Positions 35,161-44,248 are shown, numbered from the stretch's first letter. The stretch is DNA of 64,000 bases from Enterococcus_D sp050529585 (GCF_050529585.1 NZ_CP172882.1:496001-560000), one strand, 5' to 3'. Numbers and translations are program-made. The notes: generated by a model not told the origin, from the letters alone.

Positions 35161-35400
35161 ATGGGAGGCAATGAAGGAATTAGTCTCTATACAGAGTTAA
35201 TTATGAAGAATCTTCATTTTTTAAAATTTCAAAGAGAAAACGTTATTTTTGAAACATTGAGATTGTTAAATAAGTCAATAGATGATGTAAAAAGTGAGTT
35301 AAATAGAAAAAAAGAAGTGGGTTGCTTTCTACAAGTGGCCTACTTCTTTTTTTATATAAAATCTACGGCGGTAATATTTCTTCCTAAATCGTTTGTTTAA
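35161..35400 (+). CDS. small hypothetical protein, possibly truncated
   Basis: 79 codons with a strong ribosome site (TTAGGAGGAG). The first ~52 residues (ISLYTELIMKNLHFLKFQRE, then ETLRLLNKSIDDVKSEL) look like a helical protein. The frame then runs through a terminator hairpin at 35310, so the C-terminal third is probably not original; the gene may have lost its end. Confidence 0.35.
   Translation: MGGNEGISLYTELIMKNLHFLKFQRENVIFETLRLLNKSIDDVKSELNRKKEVGCFLQVAYFFFYIKSTAVIFLPKSFV
35310..35352 (+). terminator. intrinsic terminator inside the small ORF
   Basis: AAAGAAGTGGG pairs with CCTACTTCTTT, followed by T residues. Confidence 0.6.
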
Positions 35401-35441
35401 CTAAGGCTTTACTTGAGTACAGCATTGGTACTAGTTGATTC

Positions 35442-35660
35442 ATGCATATTCTTACAATATTTAAGCCAATTTCAAACAAGATGATTATGGTCATTATTCG
35501 TTCGCTTGGTATTATCCAGGATAATGCCATAAAAGCTACTGAAATAACACCAGATTCTAAAGTAAAAGTTGAAATGATTTTAAACTACACAGAGGTTGAA
35601 AGCTCATGCTTAACTGATATCCCCCCTTTTACATAAACTAAAGGCTGACGGAAGTTCTAC
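35442..35660 (+). pseudogene. remnant of an AgrC/FsrC-type histidine kinase
   Basis: RSLGIIQDNAIKAT resembles the N-box of GHKL kinases (usually LGIILDNAIEA), followed by a strand KVKVEMIL. After a frame change the sequence LHKLKADGSSTKNK recalls the kinase F-box region (FEKGFSTKG). Everything upstream of the ATPase domain is missing. Probably a trace of a lost peptide-sensing operon. Confidence 0.5.
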
Positions 35661-35661
35661 C

Positions 35662-35702
35662 AAAAATAAGTCGACCTCTGCTAAAGTGACGGCTTATTTT
35701 TG
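35662..35702. terminator. bidirectional terminator shared by the toxin transcript
   Basis: AAAAATAAG pairs with CTTATTTTT around a 22-nt interior. It overlaps the 3' end of the toxin gene on the minus strand, as is usual where toxin mRNA and antisense RNA converge. Confidence 0.6.
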
Positions 35703-35833
35703 TCGTTTTTAAGCAACTTTACGGTTAGACTGATCAAAGCAATGGTAAACATACCAAAGCCGAGGATGGTCTGAATCGTTTCGTATGCGGACAAAAGGCT
35801 TCTCCATTCATAAGATTTTGTGCGTATTTTCAT
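35681..35833 (-). CDS. putative holin-like toxin of a type I toxin-antitoxin system
   Basis: 50 residues from the ATG at 35833 with AAGGTGGTG just upstream. The core LSAYETIQTILGFGMFTIAL is the signature of the small holin-like toxins common in enterococci and lactobacilli, related to the TxpA/Fst type: one membrane span then a Lys-rich tail LLKNDKNK. Such toxins damage the membrane and are silenced by an antisense RNA from the opposite strand, which should start somewhere near the 3' end of this gene; I cannot place its promoter with confidence. Confidence 0.82.
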   Translation of the reverse strand: MKIRTKSYEWRSLLSAYETIQTILGFGMFTIALISLTVKLLKNDKNKPSL

Positions 35834-36151
35834 AAGCACCACCTTCTTTCAAGGAATCACCACCGTCATTAAACTTTACTGTCATAATGGATTATATTAT
35901 GCAAACGATAACGTTTTTCGCTAAATTCATTATGACTAATTATTTTTTGAATAATTTATAGCATTTAAGCTTGCGTTGTTGACTTGGTCAGGAAATCTAA
36001 ATAATGGTATGTCTCTTTTAGGATTGGTATTGACAAACAGTAAGAGGCACAATATTTGGCAGTGATTTTTGAAATGTTTGTAATGGACAGCTGGATAGTC
36101 TATAGTTGTTTAGAGAAAAAAGATATAAAGTAGAAAAAGCTTTAAAGTGAA
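35834..36151. other. intergenic region upstream of the toxin gene
   Basis: A perfect -10 TATAAT on the minus strand near 35888 can drive the toxin. Close upstream, ATGCAAACGATAACGT (35897-35912) resembles a CcpA cre site with one mismatch. I see no gene in the remainder. Confidence 0.35.
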
Positions 36152-36200
36152 AACATCTAAGACAGGAGAGTACGTTTATCTCACTTGTCTTAGATGTTTT
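36152..36200. terminator. bidirectional intrinsic terminator
   Basis: AAACATCTAAGACA pairs with TGTCTTAGATGTTT. It closes the PRD regulator gene. Confidence 0.8.
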
Positions 36201-36205
36201 ATTTA

Positions 36206-38119
36206 TTAAAATTGAAAATGTTCGATAAAATCATCAAACGTTTTTGAAGAAGCCATTTTTTTTTGGATAGTATCATTATCCACGATATCAGAAAGCTGCT
36301 CAAAAAAGTCTTGTAAAGCTTCTTTTTCTTTTTCCGCTACAGCTAACAAGAAAATAATTTTAACGGATCCATTGCCAAACCAATTGATAGGGTTTCTGCA
36401 AATACTAATAAAAATTTCTGTATGTTCAATCGTAGGATCGATCGCGTGAGGAATGGCAATCCAGTTTGTTAGATTTGTTGGTGCGATACGTTCTCTACTT
36501 AAAATTTTTTCAATGAAACGTTTATCAACGATTTGTTTCTCTTCTAATTTCAGACAACCTTCAATAATAATGTCTTTATCAGAATTCTTATTACTTAGAT
36601 GAAAAAGATCTGGTCGAAATATATACTTAGCATTGACTGGGGGCGACTGTTTTACAAGACTGCGTTCGATTTCAAGCATGCTTTCATTTATAGAAAGAAA
36701 ATCAATTTGAATCACAGGAATTCGTTCTTCTTTTAAAGGTATAGTAGAAATAATAAAGTCCACCTGAGAAATATCTTTTAATTGATAACTTGCAAAAGAC
36801 AAGATGTCCACAACCTCAATCTCTTCCATAAACTTTTTCTTTATGATTGCTTCGATAAGACGACTGGTAGAAACGCCTTGACCACAGACGATGATGACTT
36901 TCTTTTTATTATGAAAGTCTTGTTTTCTTTCTAAGGCCGCTGCAATATGCAATGCGATAAACCCGATATCTTCTTCAGTAAAAGCATACTTATCAAAATG
37001 AATATTCTTTGAGATAGTGATAAAACATATGTCAAAAGCATATGGAAAATTTTTTTTGATGGTATCTAAAAGTGGATTTTCTTTAAATTTCAATAATTTT
37101 CTTAGAGGTAGATAGTTATTAAAATGTGCGATCAAATCGCTTCTTAATGTTGAGTCATCCATTAAATTCTGATTGAAGCTCATCTTAATGTCGGTTAATA
37201 GTTCTTCGACGAGGGAATCAACATGGTCTCTTTGTTTTTGTGAAGTTGAAGACAATTGAAATTCAGCAGCAAGATGGTTATTCAGCCACTTTTGTTCATT
37301 TTGATCAAGGACAATCAAGTAGTGTTCTTCAATCCACTTGAAAAGTTCAGTTAAAGCATGATTTATATCAAGGTCTAAGAAAACAAACCCATTTGCTTGG
37401 TCGATTTTCTTTGATATCTGATTCCTTTGTATGGCGATTGCAATTTGAATAATAAAGTTTTTTCTATTGTAATCAGATATTTTAAATTTTTTTGGTGGAA
37501 ATATCACAGCTAAATATGCACGAATACCTTCCAAGTCTATATTTGAAAAAACTTGTTTTTCGAATATAGAGAATTCGGATATATAGCTATTAAAATTTCT
37601 TTCAATCAATTGTTCGGACATACATTGGCGTATGTTCACTTCATTTCCTGATATTTTATAGCCATGATTTGTTTTAGCTTCTATTTTGAGATCATAAGCA
37701 ATAAGAATTGATCTTAACTGCTTTATATACCCTAATAAGGTAGTTCTTCCTACAAAAATTTTTTTGCATAGAACGTCTAACGAAAGATAATGAGACGTAT
37801 TGAAAAAAATGAGTAGTAATTGTCGAAGTCTATCTTCTGTTGTTTCTAGTAATGTGTAATTATCTGAATAACTCGTGGTGGCTTCTTTATATATATTGAC
37901 TAGATTTTCTTTATTGTGTATTTGATATCCTTTTCCTCTAATTAAATGAACTGTTGAATGATAAGAGAGTAACAGTTCATTTAACTGTTGTAGATCAGAA
38001 CGAATTGTTCGGTCAGAGACTGAAAGTTTCTGCGAAATTTCTTTGGCAGATAAAATATCTTTTTCATAAAGAAGTATAAATAACTGTTTTAGTCTATTGT
38101 ACGCAAACAAATCAATCAC
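36206..38119 (-). CDS. BglG/MtlR-type PRD transcription regulator of the ascorbate-family PTS
   Basis: 637 residues in the classic order: HTH domains at the N-terminus (LSAKEISQKLSVSDRTIRSDLQQLNELL), two PRDs (about 170-390), an EIIB-like domain with VCGQGVSTSR near 418, and an EIIA-like domain at the end (WIAIPHAIDPTIEHTEIFI near 575). Its activity should be set by HPr- and EII-dependent phosphorylation. Divergent from the PTS genes, it is their likely activator. Confidence 0.92.
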   Translation of the reverse strand: MIDLFAYNRLKQLFILLYEKDILSAKEISQKLSVSDRTIRSDLQQLNELLLSYHSTVHLIRGKGYQIHNKENLVNIYKEATTSYSDNYTLLETTEDRLRQLLLIFFNTSHYLSLDVLCKKIFVGRTTLLGYIKQLRSILIAYDLKIEAKTNHGYKISGNEVNIRQCMSEQLIERNFNSYISEFSIFEKQVFSNIDLEGIRAYLAVIFPPKKFKISDYNRKNFIIQIAIAIQRNQISKKIDQANGFVFLDLDINHALTELFKWIEEHYLIVLDQNEQKWLNNHLAAEFQLSSTSQKQRDHVDSLVEELLTDIKMSFNQNLMDDSTLRSDLIAHFNNYLPLRKLLKFKENPLLDTIKKNFPYAFDICFITISKNIHFDKYAFTEEDIGFIALHIAAALERKQDFHNKKKVIIVCGQGVSTSRLIEAIIKKKFMEEIEVVDILSFASYQLKDISQVDFIISTIPLKEERIPVIQIDFLSINESMLEIERSLVKQSPPVNAKYIFRPDLFHLSNKNSDKDIIIEGCLKLEEKQIVDKRFIEKILSRERIAPTNLTNWIAIPHAIDPTIEHTEIFISICRNPINWFGNGSVKIIFLLAVAEKEKEALQDFFEQLSDIVDNDTIQKKMASSKTFDDFIEHFQF

Positions 38120-38322
38120 CCTTTCCTAAATATTATATATCAAATACAAATGGAAGAAATAATGAGATAAGCAATGAATAGAAACCATCGGTTTTCATTG
38201 TTTTTTATAGATGGATTAGAAGCTGATGATAGCGCTTTAAAGTTTTTGATCCATAATATTTTTTGTTTTTTTTAAATGTTTTCCAAGATTAAGTGGAAAT
38301 AAGTGAACTTTATATTCCATGT

Positions 38323-38344
38323 ATTTCCAGTTTGAAATGGAAAT
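38323..38344. promoter_or_regulatory. inverted repeat, likely PRD-activator binding site
   Basis: ATTTCCA-8 nt-TGGAAAT in the divergent region, just upstream of a probable promoter TTTCAA-N16-TATACA at about 38355-38382. Confidence 0.45.
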
Positions 38345-38405
38345 GGTAGGGCTTTCAAAGGTCTGGTCTATTTTATACAATGGAATTGTAGAAGGAGGGA
38401 TTTAG

Positions 38406-38873
38406 ATGGGCACATCATTAAAGTGTCATTTTTCGAATAATAGAATTCAATTTAAAGATAAGGTGGATGATTGGCGAGAAGCAATTGTAATCGCTTCTGA
38501 ACCATTACTTTTAGAGGGTATCATTGAAAAAAGGTACGTAGAAGCAATGATCGATTCAATTAATAGATTAGGCGATTACGTGGTTTTAGTTCCTAAAGTA
38601 GCTATGCCTCATGCGAGACCAGAATTGGGTTCTTTGGGAACAGGAGTGAGTATTTTGAAATTAGATGAACCTGTCATATTTGGTGAAAATCATCTAGTCT
38701 ATATCATTATTTGTTTGGCTACAAAGGATAATCAAAGTCATTTAGAAGTTTTACAAGATATATCTGTCGTGATTGATGAAGAGGATAAAGTTGATTCTTT
38801 GATTGCACAAGATGACAAGACATGTTTTATGCAATTAGTTGAAAAATATATACAAGAGGAGGAAAATCAATGA
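38406..38873 (+). CDS. PTS EIIA, mannitol/fructose-ascorbate type
   Basis: 155 residues. The phosphorylated His is in KVAMPHARPE (near residue 65), followed by GVSILKLDEP and LEVLQDIS, as in UlaC-type EIIA. It passes phosphate from HPr to the EIIB encoded next, with a 4-nt overlap. GAAGGAGG precedes the start. Confidence 0.92.
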   Translation: MGTSLKCHFSNNRIQFKDKVDDWREAIVIASEPLLLEGIIEKRYVEAMIDSINRLGDYVVLVPKVAMPHARPELGSLGTGVSILKLDEPVIFGENHLVYIIICLATKDNQSHLEVLQDISVVIDEEDKVDSLIAQDDKTCFMQLVEKYIQEEENQ

Positions 38874-39148
38874 TTCGTATAATAACAGTATGTGGGAACG
38901 GCATCGGAAGTAGTAACTTGTTAGCAATGAAAATTAATCAATTAGCAAAAAAAAATGGTATTGAGTTAGAGGCTCGGCCTAGTGATTTCAATGCAGCTTT
39001 GGGTGAAAATCCAGATTTATTTGTTACTGTTGAAGAATTTGCAAAGCAATTTCCTGATGATAAGAAGGTTGCAATTGTTAGAAGCTATGCAGATAAGAAA
39101 AAAATAACTGAAGATTTGTTGCCTGTTTTAGAAGAATTGAATAAATAA
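38870..39148 (+). CDS. PTS EIIB, ascorbate (UlaB/SgaB) type
   Basis: 92 residues with the active Cys in ITVCGNGIGSSNLLA (Cys8) and the usual alpha/beta fold of lactose/ascorbate EIIB. It phosphorylates the sugar delivered by the EIIC at 39227. Confidence 0.92.
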   Translation: MIRIITVCGNGIGSSNLLAMKINQLAKKNGIELEARPSDFNAALGENPDLFVTVEEFAKQFPDDKKVAIVRSYADKKKITEDLLPVLEELNK

Positions 39149-39226
39149 TTACAACTTTACTTGGCCAGTAAAGTTTAAAAAGCGCGCTTTTTCTCTAACA
39201 AAAATAGATTAATATGGAGGAAAAAA

Positions 39227-40597
39227 ATGTTTATATTAGAATTTTTCAAAGATATGTTTAGTGAACCAGCAATTTTAATGGGACTTGTAGCTTTTGTAGG
39301 GCTTATTGCGATGAAAGCCCCTGGGCATAAGGTGTTAACTGGAACTTTGGGGCCGATTTTAGGTTATCTAATGCTAGCTGCTGGTGCGGATGTTATTAGT
39401 GCAAATTTGGATCCGCTCTCGCAAATGATAGAACAGGGTTTTCATATTACAGGAGTTGTTCCAAACAATGAAGCTGTAACTTCGGTGGCACAAAAAGTGT
39501 TAGGTGTAGAAACAATGACTATTTTAATCGTAGGACTAATTTTTAATTTATTGATCGCCAGGTTTACTAGATATAAGTATGTTTTTTTAACAGGACATCA
39601 TTCATTTTTTATGGCATGTTTATTATCAGCTGTATTGGGAGCTATTGGGTTTCAAGGAACGGTGCTTGTCGTAGTAGGAGGTTTTTTTCTAGGTGCATGG
39701 AGTGCAATGTCTCCAGCAATTGGACAAAAGTATACTCTTAAAGTTACTGATGGTGATGAAATAGCTATGGGACATTTTGGTTCAATCGGCTATTACCTTT
39801 CTGCTTGGATCGGTCAATTGGTTGGAAAAGACTCGAAATCAACTGAAGACATTCAAGTACCAGAAAAATTTGGCTTCTTAAGAAATACAACAATCTCAAC
39901 AGCGTTAACAATGATTATTTTCTATCTAGTATCTGCAATTGCTGCAGGCCCAGATTTTGTTTCTACATTATCTGATGGGAAGTCTCCTTATTTATTCGCT
40001 ATTCTTTGTGGACTGAAATTTGCTGTTGGTGTAACAATTGTTTACTCAGGGGTCCGAATGATACTTGCAGATTTACTTCCAGCGTTTCAAGGAATTGCAG
40101 ACAAAGTGATCCCCAATGCAGTTCCTGCAGTTGATTGCGCTGTGTTCTTTCCATATGCGCAGACTGCCGTTATTATTGGGTTCATTTCAAGCTTTATTGG
40201 CGGACTAATTGGCATGTTCATTCTCGGTGCCATAGGTGGCGTATTGATCATTCCTGGATTAGTGCCACACTTTTTCTGTGGTGCCACAGCAGGTGTTTAT
40301 GGAAACTCAACTGGAGGCAGAAGAGGTGCTATGATTGGATCTTTTGTAAATGGCCTTTTCTTGGCTTTTCTACCTGCTTTTCTATTGCCTGTATTAGGTC
40401 AATTAGGATTCTCGAATGCAACATTTGGTGACTTTGACTTTGGGTGGATCGGCATACTGCTCGGTAAAGTAGGTGGACAATTTGGACAAGTGGGTATCTA
40501 CGGTATTATAGGAATCGTATTGCTCGCTCTATTTTTACCTAACATACTTAAACCATCAAAAGTAGCGATTAATAATGAAGAAATGGAGGTTGAGTAA
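39227..40597 (+). CDS. PTS EIIC, ascorbate (UlaA/SgaT) family
   Basis: 456 residues with about eleven spans, close to the length of E. coli UlaA (465). Family-typical segments: GLIAMKAPGHKVLTGTLGPI, HHSFFMACLLSAVLGAIG, FFCGATAGVYGNSTGGRRGA. The permease defines the operon as ascorbate-like, but none of the UlaD-E-F-G degradation enzymes is nearby, so the substrate is open. The start codon is preceded by TGGAGGAA; the stop overlaps the next start. Confidence 0.93.
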   Translation: MFILEFFKDMFSEPAILMGLVAFVGLIAMKAPGHKVLTGTLGPILGYLMLAAGADVISANLDPLSQMIEQGFHITGVVPNNEAVTSVAQKVLGVETMTILIVGLIFNLLIARFTRYKYVFLTGHHSFFMACLLSAVLGAIGFQGTVLVVVGGFFLGAWSAMSPAIGQKYTLKVTDGDEIAMGHFGSIGYYLSAWIGQLVGKDSKSTEDIQVPEKFGFLRNTTISTALTMIIFYLVSAIAAGPDFVSTLSDGKSPYLFAILCGLKFAVGVTIVYSGVRMILADLLPAFQGIADKVIPNAVPAVDCAVFFPYAQTAVIIGFISSFIGGLIGMFILGAIGGVLIIPGLVPHFFCGATAGVYGNSTGGRRGAMIGSFVNGLFLAFLPAFLLPVLGQLGFSNATFGDFDFGWIGILLGKVGGQFGQVGIYGIIGIVLLALFLPNILKPSKVAINNEEMEVE

Positions 40598-41307
40598 TGA
40601 ATCTAAATATTGATATTTATTCAGATGGAGCTGTATTGAAAGATATGTTAGCAATGAAGGAAAAAGGAATAGTATCTGGTTTTACTACTAACCCGACTTT
40701 AATGAAACAAGCAGGTATAAAAAACTATATGTCATTTGCCAAGGAAGTATTGGAAAATATTGAAGATATGCCGATTAGTTTTGAAGTGTTTTCTGATGAT
40801 TTTGGTATTATGGAACAAGAAGCTTTAAAACTATCCTCACTAGGAAAAAACGTGTACGTCAAAATTCCTATCACCAATACATTAGGCCAGACTTCGATTC
40901 CACTAATAAAAAAACTCTCGGAAAAAGGGTTGAAATTAAACGTAACAGCGATTATGACTGAAAAACAAGTTCAGGATACGGTATCTGCATTTCATACAGA
41001 TACGAATAATATTGTATCTGTTTTTGCTGGAAGAATTGCTGATACAGGGATTGATCCTGAACCTTTGATGAAAAAGGCGCTAGAATTATGTAGAGAAAAA
41101 GCTGGTACAAAACTCTTATGGGCGAGCTCGAGAGAAGTCTATAATATTATGCAAGCTGAAAAATTAGGTGTCGATATCATTACGGCTACACCCGCAATTT
41201 TGAATAAATTATCCATGTACCATATGGACTTAGACAAATTATCACTGGAGACAGTAAAAATGTTTAATCGTGATATTAAAGATTTGGGTTTCTCTATATT
41301 GGATTAG
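40597..41307 (+). CDS. transaldolase / fructose-6-phosphate aldolase-like enzyme
   Basis: 236 residues. The TIM-barrel pattern of the FSA/TalC group is clear: GFTTNPTLMKQAG near residue 28, the Schiff-base Lys in VYVKIPITN (near 88), LNVTAIMTEKQ (near 109) and VFAGRIADTGID (near 143). It should cleave or transfer a dihydroxyacetone unit of a phosphorylated sugar imported by the PTS. One-base overlap with the EIIC gene (TAATG). Confidence 0.9.
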   Translation: MNLNIDIYSDGAVLKDMLAMKEKGIVSGFTTNPTLMKQAGIKNYMSFAKEVLENIEDMPISFEVFSDDFGIMEQEALKLSSLGKNVYVKIPITNTLGQTSIPLIKKLSEKGLKLNVTAIMTEKQVQDTVSAFHTDTNNIVSVFAGRIADTGIDPEPLMKKALELCREKAGTKLLWASSREVYNIMQAEKLGVDIITATPAILNKLSMYHMDLDKLSLETVKMFNRDIKDLGFSILD

Positions 41308-41331
41308 CTTTGAAAATAGCAGAAGATGACA

Positions 41332-41361
41332 GCTGATAGATAGTGCTGTCATCTTTTTTAT
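41332..41361 (+). terminator. intrinsic terminator of the PTS operon
   Basis: GATGACAGC pairs with GCTGTCATC, followed by T residues. Confidence 0.8.
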
Positions 41362-41526
41362 ATTTTTAAAAATAAAACACGCTTAATTTTTTGTTCAGTA
41401 AAACGTTTCATCAAAAATATCTTTTTGACTAGTGTAATTGATTTATTTGCAGATTCTCGCTCATTCATAAAGTACCAACCAAACCAACTCTAAAGGGCTA
41501 TTTTTTCTTGTTATCATTAAGATATT

Positions 41527-42000
41527 TTATACTTCAATCCTTCGTACAGATCCACGAATCGTCAATTGCGGCGAGATTTTTTGTTGGATAAACGGTGTAC
41601 TATTTTCCTCGATTCTTTTGATTAGTGTTTTAACTGTTAATTTCCCCATATAATTCAAATCTGTAGATATATTTGTGATTTGCGGCACGGCACTTCTAGT
41701 AAATTCTGTGTCATCGAAGCATAAAATACTTATATCTTCTGGAATCGTATACCCCGCAGCTTGTAAAAAGCTATTCACCATAAAAGTTAGACCAGAGTTC
41801 GCACAAAACTAAGCATCTGGCATCAAGGTAATTTGTTTCAAAATGTTGAATAGTGCCCCTTGTGATTCTTCTATTTCTGTGATTTCAATAAGAGGATTCA
41901 ATGGTTTTTGGTGTACAGAATAAAAATCTTTATAAAGTAAGGCTTTTTTTGACAAATCACCCAAAATGTCCAATAACAATAAAATCACATTAGTTATCAT
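41527..42000 (-). pseudogene. LacI-family regulator, C-terminal fragment with in-frame stop
   Basis: Reading the minus strand, the sugar-binding half is visible: ALFNILKQITLMPDA, then a TAG at 41808, then FCANSGLTFMVNSFLQAAG and DISILCFDDTEFTRSAVPQ, ending RGSVRRIEV. Intact LacI proteins have PDA-x-x-CAND here. The DNA-binding domain and first half are missing. An AAAACGTTTCA sequence near 41400 may be its old operator. Confidence 0.7.
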
Positions 42001-42080
42001 TTGAAGTATTTCTTGCTTAGGACTACGATGAATCCGTAAGTTGAATAAGACATAGAATGATAACGAAGGAGCGAAATCAC

Positions 42081-42215
42081 ATGAAGAAAAAAATGATCTT
42101 ATGGACGATCGGTATTGGCATCGTGGCAGCTGGTGCTGGATACTTGGCGAAGAAGACAGGTTTTTTTGAAGATGATGCCTGGTTATACGATGAATATGAT
42201 TCAACATTGAAATAG
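42081..42215 (+). CDS. 44-residue membrane-anchored protein upstream of oleate hydratase
   Basis: Starts ATG at 42081 with CGAAGGAGCG upstream. One hydrophobic segment (ILWTIGIGIVAAGAGYLA) follows a Lys-rich start; the tail is acidic (FFEDDAWLYDEYD). It ends 39 nt before the oleate hydratase and is likely co-transcribed. Unknown family; it might anchor the hydratase to the membrane. Confidence 0.6.
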   Translation: MKKKMILWTIGIGIVAAGAGYLAKKTGFFEDDAWLYDEYDSTLK

Positions 42216-42254
42216 CCGCACATTATGCAGGATGAATAATGAGGAGGAAGCACA

Positions 42255-43949
42255 ATGCAAAAGAAAAAAGCAATCATGATCGGCGCAGGACTATCCAATA
42301 TGGCCGCAGCAGTTTATCTGATTCAAGAAGGCAATTGGCAAGGCGATCAAATCACCTTTTACTCTCTCGATGATCATGGCTCAAATGATGGGGCACCGAC
42401 TGAAGATGTCACTGATGAATACTGGAATAAGAACCACCCAATGGACAACCAAAAAGGCTATGTGGCGCGTGGTGGACGGATGCTGAATTACCGGACATAT
42501 GTCGATTTGATGGATTTGCTGGACAGAATTCCATCTGCAACAGAACCCAATATGACAGCGGCCGAAGATACCCGGGATTTCGATGCCAAGCATCGAACCT
42601 TTGATAAAGCCCGTTTATTAGAAGGCGGCAAAGGGATCATCGACGGGGGACGGTTAGGCTTAAACAACAAAAGCCGAATGCTGCTGACCAAGATGATCAT
42701 GATGCCTGATTCAGAAGAAGAAAAATTAGACAACGTAACGATAGCTGAATACTTTAAAGATGATCCAGATTTCTTTGAATCAAATTTTTGGTTTATGTGG
42801 GAAACGACGTTTGCCTTTCGGACCCGAAGTTCCGCGCAAGAATTGCGGCGCTATATGCATCAAATGATTTATGAATTCACCCAAATCGAACACTTAGTTG
42901 GTGTCAATCGGACCCGTTACAATCAATATGAAAGTATTATGCTGCCATTGATCAATTATTTGAAAGATCAGGGCTGTCAAATTGTCTTAGATCGTTTGGT
43001 GACCGATTGGACATTCAAAGAAACGACGATGCAAGATGAAATCACCGTGACAGGTTTGCATATGCATAACACAAAGACCAATCAAGATGAATTTGTCGCA
43101 GTAGATGAAGATACAGCCGTAATTTTCACGAATGGATCGATCACTGATTCTGCTACTTTGGGTGACTTTGATACACCTGCACCAGAAAACATGGATTACG
43201 GGGCAGCATCTAGTCTTTGGAAGAAAGCTGCGGAACGCTTTTATAACGTTGGCAATCCGGATAAGTTCTTTGCGGACCGTGATGCCAGCGAGTGGGTCAG
43301 CTTCACTTTGACGACTAAAGATCATTTGCTGTTGAATGAAATCACCAGAATTACGACCCAAGAACCAGGAAATGCGTTGAACTCGTTTATCTCAACAACA
43401 CCGATTACACCGTTGAACCAAAAAGATGTCAATATGTCGATCGTGGTGCACCATCAACCGCATTTCACTAGCCAAAAACCAAATGAAACCGTCATTTGGG
43501 GATATTTCTTATATCCACGTCGCCGGGGAGAATTTGTTGACAAAATGTATATTGAAATGACCGGCAAAGAGATGTTGCAAGAACTGATAGGTCAATTATC
43601 TAAAGTGGATCCAGGACCAGGCAACATTCGCGATAAAGAAGCATTGATCATGGCGAGTGTCATCAACAACATTCCAGTGTATATGCCTTATGCTTCTGCT
43701 TTGTTTAACAATCGTGCCAAAAGTGATCGGCCGAAAGTGATTCCTGCCCATTCGACGAACCTTGCGTTTACTGGTGAATTCGTGGAACAACCATATCAAA
43801 TGATTTTCACCGAACAAAGTGCTGTACGTTCAGGAGAAATCGCTGCTTTCCATTTTGCCGGTATCCCAATGTCTCGCTTGGTACCGACGCCTCGTTACGA
43901 CAAGGATTTAAAAACTTTGGCTCGTGCGGCAAAGAAAATGTTTGCTTGA
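42255..43949 (+). CDS. ohyA: oleate hydratase (FAD-dependent)
   Basis: 564 residues, the usual length. The N-terminal FAD motif is IGAGLSNMAAAVYL, followed by DDHGSNDGAP and YVARGGRMLNYRTY. Further typical stretches are FWFMWETTFAFRTRSSAQELRR and the C-terminal TNLAFTGEFVEQPYQMIFTEQSAVR. The enzyme adds water to the cis-9 double bond of oleic and other unsaturated acids to give 10-hydroxy acids, which detoxifies host fatty acids. TGAGGAGGAAGC precedes the ATG. Confidence 0.95.
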   Translation: MQKKKAIMIGAGLSNMAAAVYLIQEGNWQGDQITFYSLDDHGSNDGAPTEDVTDEYWNKNHPMDNQKGYVARGGRMLNYRTYVDLMDLLDRIPSATEPNMTAAEDTRDFDAKHRTFDKARLLEGGKGIIDGGRLGLNNKSRMLLTKMIMMPDSEEEKLDNVTIAEYFKDDPDFFESNFWFMWETTFAFRTRSSAQELRRYMHQMIYEFTQIEHLVGVNRTRYNQYESIMLPLINYLKDQGCQIVLDRLVTDWTFKETTMQDEITVTGLHMHNTKTNQDEFVAVDEDTAVIFTNGSITDSATLGDFDTPAPENMDYGAASSLWKKAAERFYNVGNPDKFFADRDASEWVSFTLTTKDHLLLNEITRITTQEPGNALNSFISTTPITPLNQKDVNMSIVVHHQPHFTSQKPNETVIWGYFLYPRRRGEFVDKMYIEMTGKEMLQELIGQLSKVDPGPGNIRDKEALIMASVINNIPVYMPYASALFNNRAKSDRPKVIPAHSTNLAFTGEFVEQPYQMIFTEQSAVRSGEIAAFHFAGIPMSRLVPTPRYDKDLKTLARAAKKMFA

Positions 43950-44020
43950 CTTTTTTGTGGATCCGCAAAGAACGTTGCAAGAATACTGCGGACAAAATAA
44001 GCGTAAGTTGGACAGTAAAA

Positions 44021-44062
44021 AACTGCTACCTTCATCCTGTAATGAAAGGTAGCAGTTTTTTT
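44021..44062 (+). terminator. intrinsic terminator of oleate hydratase
   Basis: AACTGCTACCTTTCAT-like stem (AACTGCTACCTTCAT / ATGAAAGGTAGCAGTT) and seven T. Confidence 0.85.
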
Positions 44063-44200
44063 GATTGCTTGTTCAAACTTTTAATAGGGGAAGCGTTCTT
44101 TCAAGTGCACGTTAATTTATAACAGTAAATTATTTGTACATATCAGTCAAAATTGCCGCTTCATGAACATGATTTAGACACGAAAAGCCAAGACATCTTT

Positions 44201-44248
44201 TTATAAGCCAATATGATGCCACCAAGAACCCGAGAAAATATCAAACAT
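44201..44248 (-). CDS. 15-residue Trp-Trp peptide, candidate Rgg pheromone precursor
   Basis: On the minus strand GAGGAGGGGAG stands nine nt before an ATG at 44248. The frame reads MFDIFSGSWWHHIGL and stops. No other gene lies downstream that could use this strong ribosome site. The reading frame is divergent from the Rgg-family gene at 44357, the classic layout of SHP pheromone genes and rgg. The Trp-Trp pair recalls the ComS/XIP peptides of streptococci. Such peptides have no signal sequence and are exported by a PptAB-type transporter. An inverted repeat CAAAC-TAATTT-GTTTG (44263-44278) lies just upstream. Confidence 0.6.
   Translation of the reverse strand: MFDIFSGSWWHHIGL

Noticed and set aside
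41809..42207. 132-codon minus-strand ORF
   Set aside because: Only its end is meaningful (LacI fragment); the rest is antisense to the 44-residue membrane protein gene.
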